A stretch of DNA of 64,000 nucleotides from Lachnospiraceae bacterium (GCA_024405155.1 JAKSPC010000005.1:1-64000), one strand, 5' to 3'; counted from the first letter of the stretch, positions 1-9,708 are shown. The notes: generated from the sequence alone by a model not told the origin. Translations and numbers: made by a program.

Positions 1-1
1 C

Positions 2-40
2 CTACAAGATGGAACTTACTCCTGCAAAGTGGAACTTACT
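2..40. repeat. Short direct repeat at window edge
   Basis: Two adjacent copies of a roughly 20-base unit ending in GGAACTTACT (about 2-20 and 21-40). The left context is cut off by the window, so it could be the end of a longer tandem array. No gene is visible here. Confidence 0.5.
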
Positions 41-70
41 TTTTCAAGTCACCATTTTTCATGAAAGGAC

Positions 71-118
71 AAAAATTCCATCCTTTGGCCCTAAAAAAAG
101 CCTTCCGGATGGAATTTC
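71..118. repeat. Hairpin repeat unit, possible bidirectional terminator
   Basis: Arms ATTCCATCC and GGATGGAAT enclose an inner pairing of GGCC and GCCTTCC around an A-rich loop, with T/A tracts on both sides. It lies just past the stop of the ABC exporter gene and could end its transcript. The same unit recurs at about 9892-9940, and relatives occur at 9740-9862 and 49874-50155. Confidence 0.6.
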
Positions 119-138
119 AAAATTTCTGTCGTTTTGTA

Positions 139-2061
139 TCAGTACACGTCGGACTGCACCATGGGATTGGGGGCCCAGTCGGGATCGTCCACGGCCGTAG
201 GCGGAATGCCTACCCGGTTCTTTTCGTCCTCTCCCTCGATCTCCAGGATCTTCCGGAACTGGGTCTCGTAAAGCTCCCGGTAGATGCCGTTTCGCTTTAA
301 GAGCTCCTCGTGCGTGCCCTGCTCCCTGGCCACGCCGTCGGCGATGACCACGATGCTGTCGGCTTTCAGAATGGTGGAAAGTCTGTGGGCGATGACGATG
401 GAGGTCCTGCCCTTCATGAGGACTTCCAGAGCGTCCTGAATGGCCAGTTCGGAAATGGAATCCAGCGCGGAGGTAGCCTCATCCAGAATGAGGATCTTCG
501 GATCCTTTAACACCACTCTGGCAATGGAGATCCTCTGTTTCTCACCGCCGGAAAGCTTCAGGCCCCGGTTTCCCACCATGGAATCGTAGCCTTCGGGCTG
601 CTTTTTGATGAATTCGTCGATACTGGCGATGCGGCAGGCGTTCTCGATCTCTTCCTGGGTGGCATCGGGCTTCGCGTACAGGAGGTTCTCCCGGATGGTG
701 CCGTTAAACAGATAGGTATCCTGCGTCACCACGCCGATCTGCTCTCTCAAGTAAGTCAGGTCGAAATCCTTCACGTTGACGCCGGCCACGGAGACCGCGC
801 CGCTGTCCACGTCATAGAGGCGGGGAATGAAGTTCACCACGGTGGATTTGCCGGAGCCGGAGGGCCCCACGATGGCATACATTTTTCCGCCGGGCACGGT
901 GAACGTCACGTCCTCCAGAAGAGGCTTGTCAGGCACGTAGCGGAACGCCACGTGGTCGAACACGATGTCCTTGTCGGTCACGTCCGGCTTCTTGCCGTTT
1001 ACGGGGCTTACGATGGTGTTTTCCTTGTCAAAGTAATCGAAGATACGGGTGAACAGCGCCAGGGAACGGGTGAAATCCACGCCCAGATTGAGAAGCGATT
1101 CCACCGGCCGGTACAAACGGTTGATGAGTGCCACCGTAGCAGTAATGGTACCTACCGTAAGGGTGGGGTCGATCTTTTTGATGATGAAAAGTCCGCCGAA
1201 GAAATAGATGAGCAAGGGCCCCACATCCGTAAAGATACCCATGACCACCCGGAACCACCGGCCGCTCTGCTGCTCTTTAAGCTGCAGGGCCGTCACTTCC
1301 TCGTTCACTTTCACGAACCGGTCATACTCGGCCTTTTCTCTGGTGAAAAGCTTCACCAGGACGGAACCGGAAACGGAAAGCGTCTCGTTTACCAGCTGGT
1401 TCATCTCGTCGTTCTTTTCCTGGGATTCCGTTAAAAGCTCGTATCTCTTCCGGCCCACGTTCCTGGTGGGAATGATGAGGAGCGGGATCACGGCGATGCC
1501 CACGATGGCAAGGGGAACGCTCATGGAGAAAAGAGCCACCAGCGTGGTCACCACGGTGGCGATGTTGGAAACGATGGAAGAAAGCGTGCCGGAGATCACC
1601 GAGCTTACGCCGGAGATGTCCGTGTTCATGCGGGTGATGATATCCCCCTGCTTTTCCGTGGTGAAAAAGCTGTGGGGCATGTGCTGCAGATGGTCGTACA
1701 TCTGGTTCTTCATGTCGAAGATGATGCGCTGGGAGATCCAGGCATTGATGTACCCTTCCAGCACGCCGATCACCTTGCTGGCGGTAAGTGCCGCAAAGGC
1801 GGCCAGCAGCAGCTTGATGAGGAGCTGAAGATCTTCTCCCACCAGAGCCTGGTCCACGATCTTTCCGGTGATCATGGAGGGAAGCAGTCCGATGACAGAC
1901 GACACGATGATGGTCACGAAGACAGCGACGAACTGCCACGTGTAAGGCTTCAGATAGGACAGGATGCGAAGGATCAGTTTCCTGTCCACCTTCGGCATGT
2001 TCTTTTTTTCCTCTTCGGTCAGGAAACCACGCGGACCGAACGCCCTTCCCATTCCCGGCAT
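139..2061 (-). CDS. ABC exporter, fused membrane and ATPase domains
   Basis: 640-residue half-transporter of the MsbA/LmrA type. The N-terminal half (about residues 25-340) holds six predicted membrane helices. The C-terminal half is a nucleotide-binding domain with Walker A GPSGSGKST near residue 400, signature LSGGEKQRISIAR, Walker B ILILDEATSALD and switch IAHRLST. Such proteins dimerise in the membrane and export lipids, peptides or drugs using ATP; the substrate cannot be told from sequence. ATG start at 2061 with AAGGA eight bases upstream. It follows the acyl-CoA synthetase gene after 4 bases, so the two are probably co-transcribed. The C-terminus carries an acidic tail of about 30 residues. 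Confidence 0.93.
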   Translation of the reverse strand: MPGMGRAFGPRGFLTEEEKKNMPKVDRKLILRILSYLKPYTWQFVAVFVTIIVSSVIGLLPSMITGKIVDQALVGEDLQLLIKLLLAAFAALTASKVIGVLEGYINAWISQRIIFDMKNQMYDHLQHMPHSFFTTEKQGDIITRMNTDISGVSSVISGTLSSIVSNIATVVTTLVALFSMSVPLAIVGIAVIPLLIIPTRNVGRKRYELLTESQEKNDEMNQLVNETLSVSGSVLVKLFTREKAEYDRFVKVNEEVTALQLKEQQSGRWFRVVMGIFTDVGPLLIYFFGGLFIIKKIDPTLTVGTITATVALINRLYRPVESLLNLGVDFTRSLALFTRIFDYFDKENTIVSPVNGKKPDVTDKDIVFDHVAFRYVPDKPLLEDVTFTVPGGKMYAIVGPSGSGKSTVVNFIPRLYDVDSGAVSVAGVNVKDFDLTYLREQIGVVTQDTYLFNGTIRENLLYAKPDATQEEIENACRIASIDEFIKKQPEGYDSMVGNRGLKLSGGEKQRISIARVVLKDPKILILDEATSALDSISELAIQDALEVLMKGRTSIVIAHRLSTILKADSIVVIADGVAREQGTHEELLKRNGIYRELYETQFRKILEIEGEDEKNRVGIPPTAVDDPDWAPNPMVQSDVY

Positions 2062-2065
2062 ATGT

Positions 2066-3808
2066 TTATCCTTCTTCTGCTGTTTCTTCTTCTGCTGCTT
2101 TGATCTTCGCCATTTCCTCTTCTTCCAGCACGCGGAAGTTCACTTTGCCCACCAGTGTTTTGGGCAGTTCCTCCCGGAACTCGATGTCATAGGGCATGGC
2201 GTATTTCGCGATGTTTTTGCGGCAGTAGGAAAGGATCTGCTCTTTCGTTTCGTCCGTGGGATCGAATCCTGCGGCAAGCTTTACGAAAGCCTTTACCTTC
2301 TGCATCTTGTAGGGATCCGGCACGCCGATGACGCAGCTCATCTGCACAGCTTCGTGGGCCTCCAGGATGTTCTCCATCTGTGCGGGATATACGTTGTAGC
2401 CGCTGGTGATGATCATCCTCTTGGCGCGGCCTTTGAAGTATACGAAACCTTCGTTATCCATATATCCGAGGTCCCCGGTATATACCCAGGTAAGACCGTC
2501 GGCATGGTGACGAAGGGTCTGCGCCGTTTCCTCCGGATGCTTCATGTAACACTTCATCACGGTGGGACCGGCCAGAAGGATCTCTCCCTCCTCGCCCAGG
2601 GGCATTTCTTCCTCCGTATCCGGCTTCACGATCTTGATGTAGGTATCCGGGAAGGGAACGCCGATGGAACCGGGCTTGTACATGTGGGGCGGCGTCAGGC
2701 AGCAGGCGGTAACGGTCTCTGTGGTGCCGTAGCCTTCCCGCACCTGGATCACGGCATTGTGGTCGTACAGCCACTTGTCCAGTTTTTTCTTAAGTTCGAT
2801 GGAAAGAGAATCGCCGCCGGCAAACACGCCCTTCAGGCAGGAAAGATCCGCTCTCTCCATCTTGGGAAGCTTTAAAAGTGCCTCATACAGCGTGGGAACG
2901 CCTGCCACGAAATTGCAGCGCTGCTTCACCATCTGCTTTGCGTAGGACTTGGGGGTGAACCGGGGGATCAGCACGCAGCGGCCGCCCTGGGAAAGCATGG
3001 TGTGGATGCACACGCCGAGACCGAACCCGTGGAACAGGGGCATGGCGGCAAGCATCTTGTCGCCCGGCCGGAACATGGGGTTGGCCGCGATGACCTGCTG
3101 GCCCAGCGCGTTAAAGTTTTTGTTTGTCAGTTCAATGCCTTTGGAAGTGCCGGTGGTGCCGCCGGAATACAGGATCACGGCGGTGTCGTCGGATTCTCTC
3201 TTCACCCGGTGAGTGCCGTAGCTGAACCGGGAGATCTTCATGAAATCGTCCCAGCGGATCACGGGAGCATCCTTCGGGATCTTCTTGATCTTGCGTCCTT
3301 CGGTGAGCATGTAGCCGGCACGGATGGGACGGGAAAGCTCATCCTTGATGCTGGCAATGATAATGTTCACCACCTTGGTGTTTTCCCGGATGTTTTCAAA
3401 CTTGTGATAGAACTGGTCCAGGGTCACTGCCGTGACGGATTCGGACTCGTTCAGATAAAACTCGATCTCCTTTTCGGCAGAAAGAGGATGGATCATGTTG
3501 GCGATGCCGCCCACCATGTTGACGGCATAGAACATGTAAATGGCCTGGGGGCAGTTGGGCATGGCGATGGTGATCCTGTCACCGGGACGGATGCCGATGG
3601 TCTTTAATGCCTTGGCACAGTTGTTGATATTGTCGATTAGGGAACGATAGGTGATCTTGCTCCCCATGAAATCCAACGCAACATTGTATGGATATTCCTC
3701 GGCGATCTGTTCCACCTTGTCATACATGCTGCCCTCGAAATAATCGAGGTGCATGGGCACGTCTTCGGTATGTCCCTCCCAGGGTGTCTTCGCGGTAATA
3801 ATTTCCAT
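2066..3808 (-). CDS. AMP-forming acyl-CoA synthetase / ligase
   Basis: 580-residue ANL-superfamily enzyme that adenylates a carboxylic acid (probably a fatty acid) and transfers it to CoA. Visible motifs are the phosphate loop YSGGTTGTSKG, the YGTTE motif, YTGDLGYMD, the hinge KGRAKRMIITSGYNVYP and the C-terminal catalytic lysine context KTLVGKVNFR. An in-frame TTG lies one codon upstream, but ATG at 3808 has AGGAGG at the right distance and is preferred. The C-terminal tail is Glu/Ala rich. Substrate chain length is not determinable. It lies between rny and the ABC exporter, all on the minus strand. Confidence 0.92.
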   Translation of the reverse strand: MEIITAKTPWEGHTEDVPMHLDYFEGSMYDKVEQIAEEYPYNVALDFMGSKITYRSLIDNINNCAKALKTIGIRPGDRITIAMPNCPQAIYMFYAVNMVGGIANMIHPLSAEKEIEFYLNESESVTAVTLDQFYHKFENIRENTKVVNIIIASIKDELSRPIRAGYMLTEGRKIKKIPKDAPVIRWDDFMKISRFSYGTHRVKRESDDTAVILYSGGTTGTSKGIELTNKNFNALGQQVIAANPMFRPGDKMLAAMPLFHGFGLGVCIHTMLSQGGRCVLIPRFTPKSYAKQMVKQRCNFVAGVPTLYEALLKLPKMERADLSCLKGVFAGGDSLSIELKKKLDKWLYDHNAVIQVREGYGTTETVTACCLTPPHMYKPGSIGVPFPDTYIKIVKPDTEEEMPLGEEGEILLAGPTVMKCYMKHPEETAQTLRHHADGLTWVYTGDLGYMDNEGFVYFKGRAKRMIITSGYNVYPAQMENILEAHEAVQMSCVIGVPDPYKMQKVKAFVKLAAGFDPTDETKEQILSYCRKNIAKYAMPYDIEFREELPKTLVGKVNFRVLEEEEMAKIKAAEEETAEEG

Positions 3809-3826
3809 CAAAACCTCCTTTATGGC

Positions 3827-3858
3827 AAAGAGCCCCTCTCTTTCGAAAGAAGCTCTTT
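3827..3858. terminator. Hairpin between rny and acyl-CoA synthetase
   Basis: AAAGAGC (3827-3833) pairs with GCTCTTT (3852-3858), with an inner TTTCGAAA loop. The T-rich tail follows on the plus strand, so for the minus-strand genes it is only a weak or processing-type hairpin. Confidence 0.45.
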
Positions 3859-3869
3859 TATTTCTTTGT

Positions 3870-5423
3870 TTATTTTGCGGTGGCGGTGACTCTGGTCTCT
3901 CTGATGAGATTTACCTTGATCTGTCCCGGATAGGTCATTTCGTCCTCGATACGCTTTGCAATGTCTCTGGACAGGATGACCATGTCGTCCTCGGATACCT
4001 CGGTGGGCACTACCATGATACGGACCTCGCGGCCTGCCTGGATGGCGTAGGACTTTTCCACTCCCTTGTAGGAATTGGTGATCTCCTCAAGCTGCTTTAA
4101 GCGCTGCGTGTAAGTCTCCAGGGACTCCATGCGGGCGCCCGGCCTGGAAGCACTGATGGCATCCGCTGCGGCAACGATGAAGGAAATGGGATGTGTGGGC
4201 GGTACATCGCCGTGATGAGATTCCACGGCATTGATGACAACCTGGGGCTCCTTGTACTTTTTGCAGATCTCCGTGCCAAGCTGTACGTGGGTGCCTTCCT
4301 GCTCGTGGTCAACGGCCTTTCCGATATCATGCAACAGGCCGGCTCTCTTTGCCAGTCTCACGTCGTAGCCAAGTTCCGATGCCAGAAGCCCGGAAAGGAG
4401 CGCCACTTCGATAGAATGCTTCAGTCCGTTCTGACCGTAGGAAGTTCTGAACTTCATGCGGCCTAAAAGTTTCGCCAGTTCGGGATTCAGGCCGTGCACG
4501 CCTGCTTCCAGTACTGCCGCCTCGCCGGCCTCGCGGATGGTGTTGTCCACTTCCTTCCTGGCCTTTTCCACGGTCTCCTCGATGCGTGCCGGATGGATAC
4601 GTCCGTCCACGATAAGTTTTTCCAGAGCGACTCTGGCGATCTCTCTTCTGATGGGATCGAATCCGGAAAGGACCACTGCCTCGGGGGTATCGTCCACAAT
4701 GAGCTCCGCGCCGGTAAGAGTCTCCAGCGTACGGATGTTCCTTCCTTCACGGCCGATGATGCGGCCCTTCATTTCGTCATTGGGAAGCTGTACCACGGTC
4801 ACGGTGGACTCTGCCACGTGATCAGCCGCGCATCTCTGAATGGCGGAAACGATATATTCCTTCGCCTTCTTTTCGGATTCCTCCCTGGCGATGTTTTCCT
4901 GTTCCTTGATGACCTTGGCGGTATCGTGCCGGATGTCATCGGTGACGCTGGCAAGCAGCTCCTCCCTTGCCTGATCGGCGGTAAGTCCGGAGATCCTTTC
5001 CAGCTCGGCTACTTTCTGCTCGTGCATCCTGCGGATCTCTTCCGCTTTCTTGTTTAAGGTATCGTCTTTTTTATTCAGTTCTTTTTCTTTTTTCTGGAGC
5101 TCTGCCTCCCGCTTTTCCGCGTTTTCTTCCCGCTTGGTGGCTCTCTGCTCCATCTGGCTGAGTTCGTGACGGCGTTCCCGCTGTTCTTTCTCGAACTCGT
5201 TCTTGTTCTTTAATGCCTCTTCCTTTGCTTCAAGGAGGGCTTCTCTTTTTTTGGCTTCAGCAGTTTTTACGGCATCGTCGATGATGGCGCGGGCACGCGT
5301 CTCGGCGGAACCGACCTTGGCTTCATACTCGCTGGTTGCTTTCTGTTTTCCCAGTTTGAAACAGACGAGTGAAGCGATCACAAGGAGTACTGCGGCAGCC
5401 ACTGCAACTACTAATGGTGTCAT
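3870..5423 (-). CDS. rny: Ribonuclease Y
   Basis: 517 residues, the usual family length. It is a membrane-anchored endoribonuclease that starts mRNA decay in many Firmicutes. An N-terminal helix (about residues 4-24) anchors it. A long charged coiled coil follows (about 30-190), then a KH domain with [15 protein letters not shown], and an HD domain with [12 protein letters not shown] that binds the catalytic metals. ATG at 5423 is preceded by AGGAG. It has its own consensus promoter about 160 bases upstream. Confidence 0.97.
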   Translation of the reverse strand: MTPLVVAVAAAVLLVIASLVCFKLGKQKATSEYEAKVGSAETRARAIIDDAVKTAEAKKREALLEAKEEALKNKNEFEKEQRERRHELSQMEQRATKREENAEKREAELQKKEKELNKKDDTLNKKAEEIRRMHEQKVAELERISGLTADQAREELLASVTDDIRHDTAKVIKEQENIAREESEKKAKEYIVSAIQRCAADHVAESTVTVVQLPNDEMKGRIIGREGRNIRTLETLTGAELIVDDTPEAVVLSGFDPIRREIARVALEKLIVDGRIHPARIEETVEKARKEVDNTIREAGEAAVLEAGVHGLNPELAKLLGRMKFRTSYGQNGLKHSIEVALLSGLLASELGYDVRLAKRAGLLHDIGKAVDHEQEGTHVQLGTEICKKYKEPQVVINAVESHHGDVPPTHPISFIVAAADAISASRPGARMESLETYTQRLKQLEEITNSYKGVEKSYAIQAGREVRIMVVPTEVSEDDMVILSRDIAKRIEDEMTYPGQIKVNLIRETRVTATAK

Positions 5424-5585
5424 AACACTTCTCCTGAAAAATATTTAGTTATCAATGTTCTCGTAATGTTAGAATCGGGCTTTTCGGGGCCCGGGAAAGA
5501 TCCTGGACAGCCTTTTCGAAAGGAAGCGCTGCTTTATAAATCTATGTCAAAGATTCTTACATTAAGAAAAATCCATACCGAGTCT

Positions 5586-5614
5586 ATTCTACTCGCTGTT
5601 AGAAGTTATGTCAA
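5586..5614 (-). promoter_or_regulatory. Promoter of rny
   Basis: On the minus strand, TTGACA (5609-5614) and TAGAAT (5586-5591) are separated by 17 bases. Expected transcript start is near 5578, leaving a 5' leader of about 155 bases. Confidence 0.8.
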
Positions 5615-5638
5615 CACCGGATATCGTCTTCCTGCGGC

Positions 5639-5667
5639 TTGCGCTCCGGTGGATTTTCTTTTACAAT
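5639..5667 (+). promoter_or_regulatory. Promoter of the purine nucleoside phosphorylase gene
   Basis: TTGCGC (5639-5644) and TACAAT (5662-5667) with a 17-base spacer, about 45 bases before the start codon. It is divergent from the rny promoter. Confidence 0.6.
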
Positions 5668-5713
5668 AGGACCGTATCCTGTTGATGAACCGATCTTTTT
5701 TCTGGAGGTCCCC

Positions 5714-6658
5714 ATGAACGAAAACGAACTTTTCAGCATCCATCCGGATTATCTTCACTGCCTGGAGGCGGCCGATTACGTGTTGTCCAAAATGAGAAGT
5801 TCACCGGATATCGGCATTATTCTGGGCTCCGGGCTGGGACCGCTTGCTTCCCGTATCGAAGTGGAAGCTGTGATCCCCTACAGCGATATCCCCAATTTCC
5901 CGGTCTCCACCGTTTCCACCCACAAGGGAGAACTGGTCATCGGCAAACTGTGGGGCGCCACCGTGGTATGCATGAACGGACGTTTCCACTACTACGAGGG
6001 ATACTCTTTTGAAGATCTGGCTTTTCCCGTACGCACCATGGCCCTCATGGGCATCAAGATCATGGTGGTCACCAATGCCGCCGGCGGCGTAAACCCGGAT
6101 TATAAGCCCGGGGACGTGATGATCATCCGCGACCACATCAACCTGCTGGGCGTGAATCCCGTCCGCGGCCAGTCCTACATAGATTTCGGCGACCGTTTTT
6201 ACGACGCCTCCAATCTCTACAACGACCAGCTTCGCGAGATCGCGCGGATCTGTTCCAAGTCCACATCCCTCAAAGTTCACGAAGGTGTATACATGTTTTT
6301 CCCCGGTCCCAACTACGAGACACCGGCGGAGATCCGTGCCGCGGGCATCCTGGGTGCCGACGCAGTGGGCATGTCCACCACGCCGGAGGCCCTTACCGCA
6401 GCCCACTGCGGCCTGCCTCTTCTGGGGCTTTCCATCATTACCAACATGGCAGCGGGAATTTCCGGGGAGAAACTGACAGACGAGGAAGTGAATCAGATCG
6501 CCAAAAATGTGGAAGAGGAGTTTTCGGACTATGTGGAACTTGTCCTCATGTCCATCCGGAAGAAATACGAAGATTATCACCCCGACAACATGCCGGCGCT
6601 CAGGAACCTGAGAAAGATCAAAGACCGGCTGAACCGGCCGGATCTTAAGACCATATAG
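5714..6658 (+). CDS. punA: Purine nucleoside phosphorylase (PNP-II type)
   Basis: 314-residue enzyme that splits purine ribonucleosides and deoxyribonucleosides with phosphate for salvage. Recognisable are the N-terminal phosphate-binding GIILGSGLGPL, the HYYEGY loop, NAAGGVNPDYKPGD, the base-pocket segment FFPGPNYETPAEIRA and SIITNMAAG. The frame is open upstream, but ATG at 5714 has GGAGG eight bases before it and matches the family N-terminus. The C-terminus is about 40 residues longer than usual, a basic tail of unknown role. Convergent with the DtxR-type gene after 7 bases. Confidence 0.93.
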   Translation: MNENELFSIHPDYLHCLEAADYVLSKMRSSPDIGIILGSGLGPLASRIEVEAVIPYSDIPNFPVSTVSTHKGELVIGKLWGATVVCMNGRFHYYEGYSFEDLAFPVRTMALMGIKIMVVTNAAGGVNPDYKPGDVMIIRDHINLLGVNPVRGQSYIDFGDRFYDASNLYNDQLREIARICSKSTSLKVHEGVYMFFPGPNYETPAEIRAAGILGADAVGMSTTPEALTAAHCGLPLLGLSIITNMAAGISGEKLTDEEVNQIAKNVEEEFSDYVELVLMSIRKKYEDYHPDNMPALRNLRKIKDRLNRPDLKTI

Positions 6659-6665
6659 GCAGGAT

Positions 6666-7028
6666 TTACAGCGGCAGGCGGTCTTTCAAAGCCCGGTAGG
6701 TCACGTCGCTGATGGAATGTTCCACCGCGCAGGCATCGGCCTCCGCAATGTCGGGCGCCACTCCGAGGCGCGTAAACAGTGTGGAAAAGAAGCGGTGCTT
6801 TTCCAGTGTTTTTTCCGCAATTTCACGACCGGAGACGGATAGCCTTAAGCTGCCGTCTTCTTTTTTTTCCACCAGTCCCTGCGTCTCCAGTTTTCCTACG
6901 GCAGTGGAAACGGAGGGCTTCGAAAATCCCAGCTGTTTTGCCACGTCAACGGACCGGGCATAGCCTTTCAGCTCCTCGATCATGAGAATGGCCTCCAGGT
7001 AATCTTCCGCAGAGTCGTGATGTCTCAT
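6666..7028 (-). CDS. DtxR/MntR-family metal-dependent regulator
   Basis: 120-residue winged-helix repressor: HTH around residues 20-55 (VDVAKQLGFSKPSVSTAV) followed by a dimerisation/metal domain with an EHSIS motif typical of iron or manganese sensors. It lacks the C-terminal SH3-like domain of longer IdeR/DtxR proteins. ATG at 7028 has GGAGGAG upstream and overlaps the preceding stop by 4 bases, which favours it over in-frame codons further upstream. As the last gene of the feo operon it most likely represses that operon through the palindromes at 9671-9708. Iron versus manganese specificity is not decided by sequence alone, but the context says iron. Confidence 0.85.
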   Translation of the reverse strand: MRHHDSAEDYLEAILMIEELKGYARSVDVAKQLGFSKPSVSTAVGKLETQGLVEKKEDGSLRLSVSGREIAEKTLEKHRFFSTLFTRLGVAPDIAEADACAVEHSISDVTYRALKDRLPL

Positions 7029-7198
7029 TTCGTCTCCTCCTCTTTTGCTGCCGGCTTTTCTTCTTTTTCGCATATGCGGCACCCTGCGCAGGAGCCGTCA
7101 CAGCCCGCGCACCTGCCCCGGCGCTTTATGGCCTTACTTACGGCGAAAACAACGGCACATATGACCGCCGCCGCCAGGATCACATCCCAAACGTTCAT
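7025..7198 (-). CDS. FeoB-associated Cys-rich membrane protein
   Basis: 57 residues: one N-terminal membrane helix (about 5-24), a basic stretch, then a cysteine cluster CAGCDGSCAGCRIC and a Lys/Glu tail. Small proteins of this design follow feoB in many Firmicutes and are thought to help ferrous iron passage, possibly in the role of FeoC. ATG at 7198 is chosen because GGGAAAGGGA lies just before it; an ATG at 7219 has no clear ribosome site. It overlaps the regulator gene by 4 bases. Confidence 0.82.
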   Translation of the reverse strand: MNVWDVILAAAVICAVVFAVSKAIKRRGRCAGCDGSCAGCRICEKEEKPAAKEEETK

Positions 7199-7226
7199 AA
7201 TTTCCCTTTCCCCGTCCATCAGGTGA

Positions 7227-9647
7227 TCACAGGATCATTGCCAGCACCGCGTAGGCTGCCAGCGACACCACCCAGGCCAGCACGCACTGGAACACCACCA
7301 GGCCGAAGGCCCACTTGCCGCCAAGTTCCCGGCGGATGGCCGAAATGGCCGCCACGCAGGGCGTATACAAAAGGCAGAACACCAGGAGAGCTCCTGCGGA
7401 GGCTTTGCCGATGGCCTGGGTAAGTGCCGCCGCGCTGCCGAACGTCACGTTGAGGGAGGACACCACGCTTTCCTTTGCCATAAATCCTGCCACCAGAGAC
7501 GTGATGATCCGCCAGTCGTCGAGCCCCTGAAGCGCAAACACCGGGGCGATCTTGCCGGCAATGGCCGCCAGCATGCTCTGGCTGTGATCATTCACAAGGG
7601 TGAAAGTGAAGCTGAAATGCTGCAGCGCCCAGATCACCACGGAAGCAATGAGGATCACGCTGAAGGCCCTTTCGATAAAATCCTTTGCCTTGTCCAACAA
7701 AAGGAGCGCCACGTTCTTAAGTCCCGGCAGGCGGTAGTTGGGCAGCTCCATAACGAAGGGGACCGCCTCTCCTTTAAACATCGTGTTTTTGGAAACGAGA
7801 GCCACCAGGATCCCCATGAGGATGCCCAGCAGATAGAGGCCGATCATGATGAGCCCCGCCTGCTTCGGGAAAAAGGCGGATGCCAGGAATCCGTACACGG
7901 GAAGCTTGGCCGTACAGCTCATGAAAGGCGTAAGGATGATGGTCATTTTTCTGTCTCGGGCAGACGGCAGCGTGCGGGTGGCCATGACGCCGGGCACGGT
8001 ACAGCCGAAACCGATCAGCATGGGGACAATGCTTCGGCCGGAAAGTCCGATCTTTCTGAGGAGCTTATCCATGACGAAAGCCACCCGGGCCATGTACCCG
8101 GTATCCTCCAGAATGGACAGGAAGAAAAACAGCGTGACTACAACGGGAACGAAGCTCAACACGGAGCCTACGCCCTGCAGGATCCCCTCCACGATGAGGG
8201 AATGAATGGCCGGGGAAACGCCTGCTGCCGTGAGCTTCCCGTCCGCCAGCGCCGTGAGATCCCGTATCCATCCGGCAAGAACGTTCTGCAGGCCGGCACC
8301 GATCACGTTAAAGGTCAGATAGAACACCAGGGCCATGATAAGCACGAAAACGGGGATGGCCGTGTATTTCCCGGTAAGGACGCGGTCCAGCGCCGCGGAG
8401 CGCACCTGCTCTTTGGACTCCTTTGGCTTGACCACGGCCTGATCGCACAGTTTCTGAATAAAGGCAAACCGCATATCCGCGATGGCTGCCGCCCGGTCCA
8501 GGCCGGACTCTTCTTCCATGGTGAGAACGATGTGCTCGACGGTCTCTTTTTCGTTCTGGGTAAGGTGAAGTTTTTCCAGAGTGTCCTCATCGCCTTCGAT
8601 GATGCCGGTAGCCGCGAAACGGGCGGGGATCCCTGCCTCTTCCGCGTGATCTTCGATGAGGTGCATCACCGCATGGATGCACCGGTGCACGGCGCCGCCC
8701 CGGGAAGTGGCGTCACAGAAATCCGTGCGGCCCGGCCGCTCCTGATTCTTTGCCACGTGATAGGCATGGCGTACCAGTTCGTCCACGCCTTCATTGGTCA
8801 CTGCCGAAATGGGGACCACGGGGATCCCCAGCATGGACTCCATCCGGTTGATGTCGATGGCGCCGCCGTTGCCGCGGACCTCGTCAAACATGTTTAACGC
8901 CAGCACCATGGGGATGCCCAGCGTAAGGAGCTGCGTGGTGAGATACAGATTCCGCTCGATGTTGGTGGCATCCACGATATTGATGATGCCCTGCGGTTTT
9001 TCGTCCAGAATGAACTGACGGGACACCTTCTCTTCCGCCGTGTAGGGGGAAAGAGAATAGATACCCGGAAGATCCGTAATGAGAGTGTCATCGTGACCGC
9101 GGAGCGACCCTGACTTTTTATCCACCGTCACGCCGGGAAAATTGCCCACGTGCTGGTTGGACCCGGTAAGCTGATTGAAAAGCGTGGTCTTTCCGCAGTT
9201 CTGATTTCCGGCCAGGGCAAAGTTGATGACCGTGCCGGCAGGAAGGGGCTTCCCGTCCCCCTTGGCATGGTATTTTCCTTCCTCGCCAAGACCGGGATGG
9301 ACCGTTTCCAGCGTGATGGACTTTTTTCGTCCGGAACCTTTCCCGGAAGCACTGTCTTTTTCTGCGCTGCCCAGCTTGTTTCCTTCTTTATCCGGGCTTC
9401 CTTCCGCCCCCTCTGCCGGCATTATTACCGGCTCGATGCCGATCTTTGCCGCGTCGTCCAGGCGAAGTGTCAGCTCATATCCGTGAATGCGAAGCTCCAT
9501 GGGATCTCCCATGGGGGCGAATTTAATAAGAGTGGCTTCGGCGCCGGGGATCACTCCCATGTCCAGGAAATGCCTGCGCAGCGCGCCTTCGCCGCCTACC
9601 GTAAGGATCTTTCCGGTCTCTCCGGGGTTTAAGTCTCGTAATGTCAT
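7227..9647 (-). CDS. feoB: FeoA-FeoB fusion ferrous iron transporter
   Basis: 806 residues. Residues 1-75 form a FeoA-like SH3 domain (LNPGETGKILTVGG, LRRHFLDMGVIPG). A Gly/Ser/Lys-rich linker follows (about 80-130). The FeoB G-protein domain then has G1 GNQNCGKTTLFNQLTG, G3 DLPGIYSLSPY and G4 LNMFDE. A helical GDI-like region and the membrane domain with Gate motifs (MLIGFGCTVPGVMATR) complete it. Together they import Fe2+ across the membrane. FeoA and FeoB are usually separate proteins; here they are one chain. The start at 9647 has AGGAG upstream, and the promoter carries two regulator-type palindromes. Confidence 0.95.
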   Translation of the reverse strand: MTLRDLNPGETGKILTVGGEGALRRHFLDMGVIPGAEATLIKFAPMGDPMELRIHGYELTLRLDDAAKIGIEPVIMPAEGAEGSPDKEGNKLGSAEKDSASGKGSGRKKSITLETVHPGLGEEGKYHAKGDGKPLPAGTVINFALAGNQNCGKTTLFNQLTGSNQHVGNFPGVTVDKKSGSLRGHDDTLITDLPGIYSLSPYTAEEKVSRQFILDEKPQGIINIVDATNIERNLYLTTQLLTLGIPMVLALNMFDEVRGNGGAIDINRMESMLGIPVVPISAVTNEGVDELVRHAYHVAKNQERPGRTDFCDATSRGGAVHRCIHAVMHLIEDHAEEAGIPARFAATGIIEGDEDTLEKLHLTQNEKETVEHIVLTMEEESGLDRAAAIADMRFAFIQKLCDQAVVKPKESKEQVRSAALDRVLTGKYTAIPVFVLIMALVFYLTFNVIGAGLQNVLAGWIRDLTALADGKLTAAGVSPAIHSLIVEGILQGVGSVLSFVPVVVTLFFFLSILEDTGYMARVAFVMDKLLRKIGLSGRSIVPMLIGFGCTVPGVMATRTLPSARDRKMTIILTPFMSCTAKLPVYGFLASAFFPKQAGLIMIGLYLLGILMGILVALVSKNTMFKGEAVPFVMELPNYRLPGLKNVALLLLDKAKDFIERAFSVILIASVVIWALQHFSFTFTLVNDHSQSMLAAIAGKIAPVFALQGLDDWRIITSLVAGFMAKESVVSSLNVTFGSAAALTQAIGKASAGALLVFCLLYTPCVAAISAIRRELGGKWAFGLVVFQCVLAWVVSLAAYAVLAMIL

Positions 9648-9670
9648 GATGCCGCTCCTTCGAAAACTGT

Positions 9671-9688
9671 AGTTAGCTTTAACTAACT
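9671..9688. promoter_or_regulatory. DtxR-type operator, distal copy
   Basis: Perfect inverted repeat AGTTAG-N6-CTAACT between the -10 box and the start codon of feoAB. The half-site resembles TTAGGTTAG half-sites of DtxR/IdeR boxes. Confidence 0.75.
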
Positions 9689-9690
9689 GT

Positions 9691-9708
9691 GGTTAGTCTA
9701 TCCTAACC
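9691..9708. promoter_or_regulatory. DtxR-type operator overlapping the -10 box
   Basis: Perfect inverted repeat GGTTAG-N6-CTAACC, two bases from the other box. It covers the -10 element of the feoAB promoter, so binding of the operon's own regulator would block RNA polymerase when metal is plentiful. Confidence 0.8.

Noticed and set aside
7584..8897. 437-residue plus-strand ORF
   Set aside because: Antisense to the FeoB membrane domain, rich in His/Gln/Gly, no ribosome site; shadow frame.
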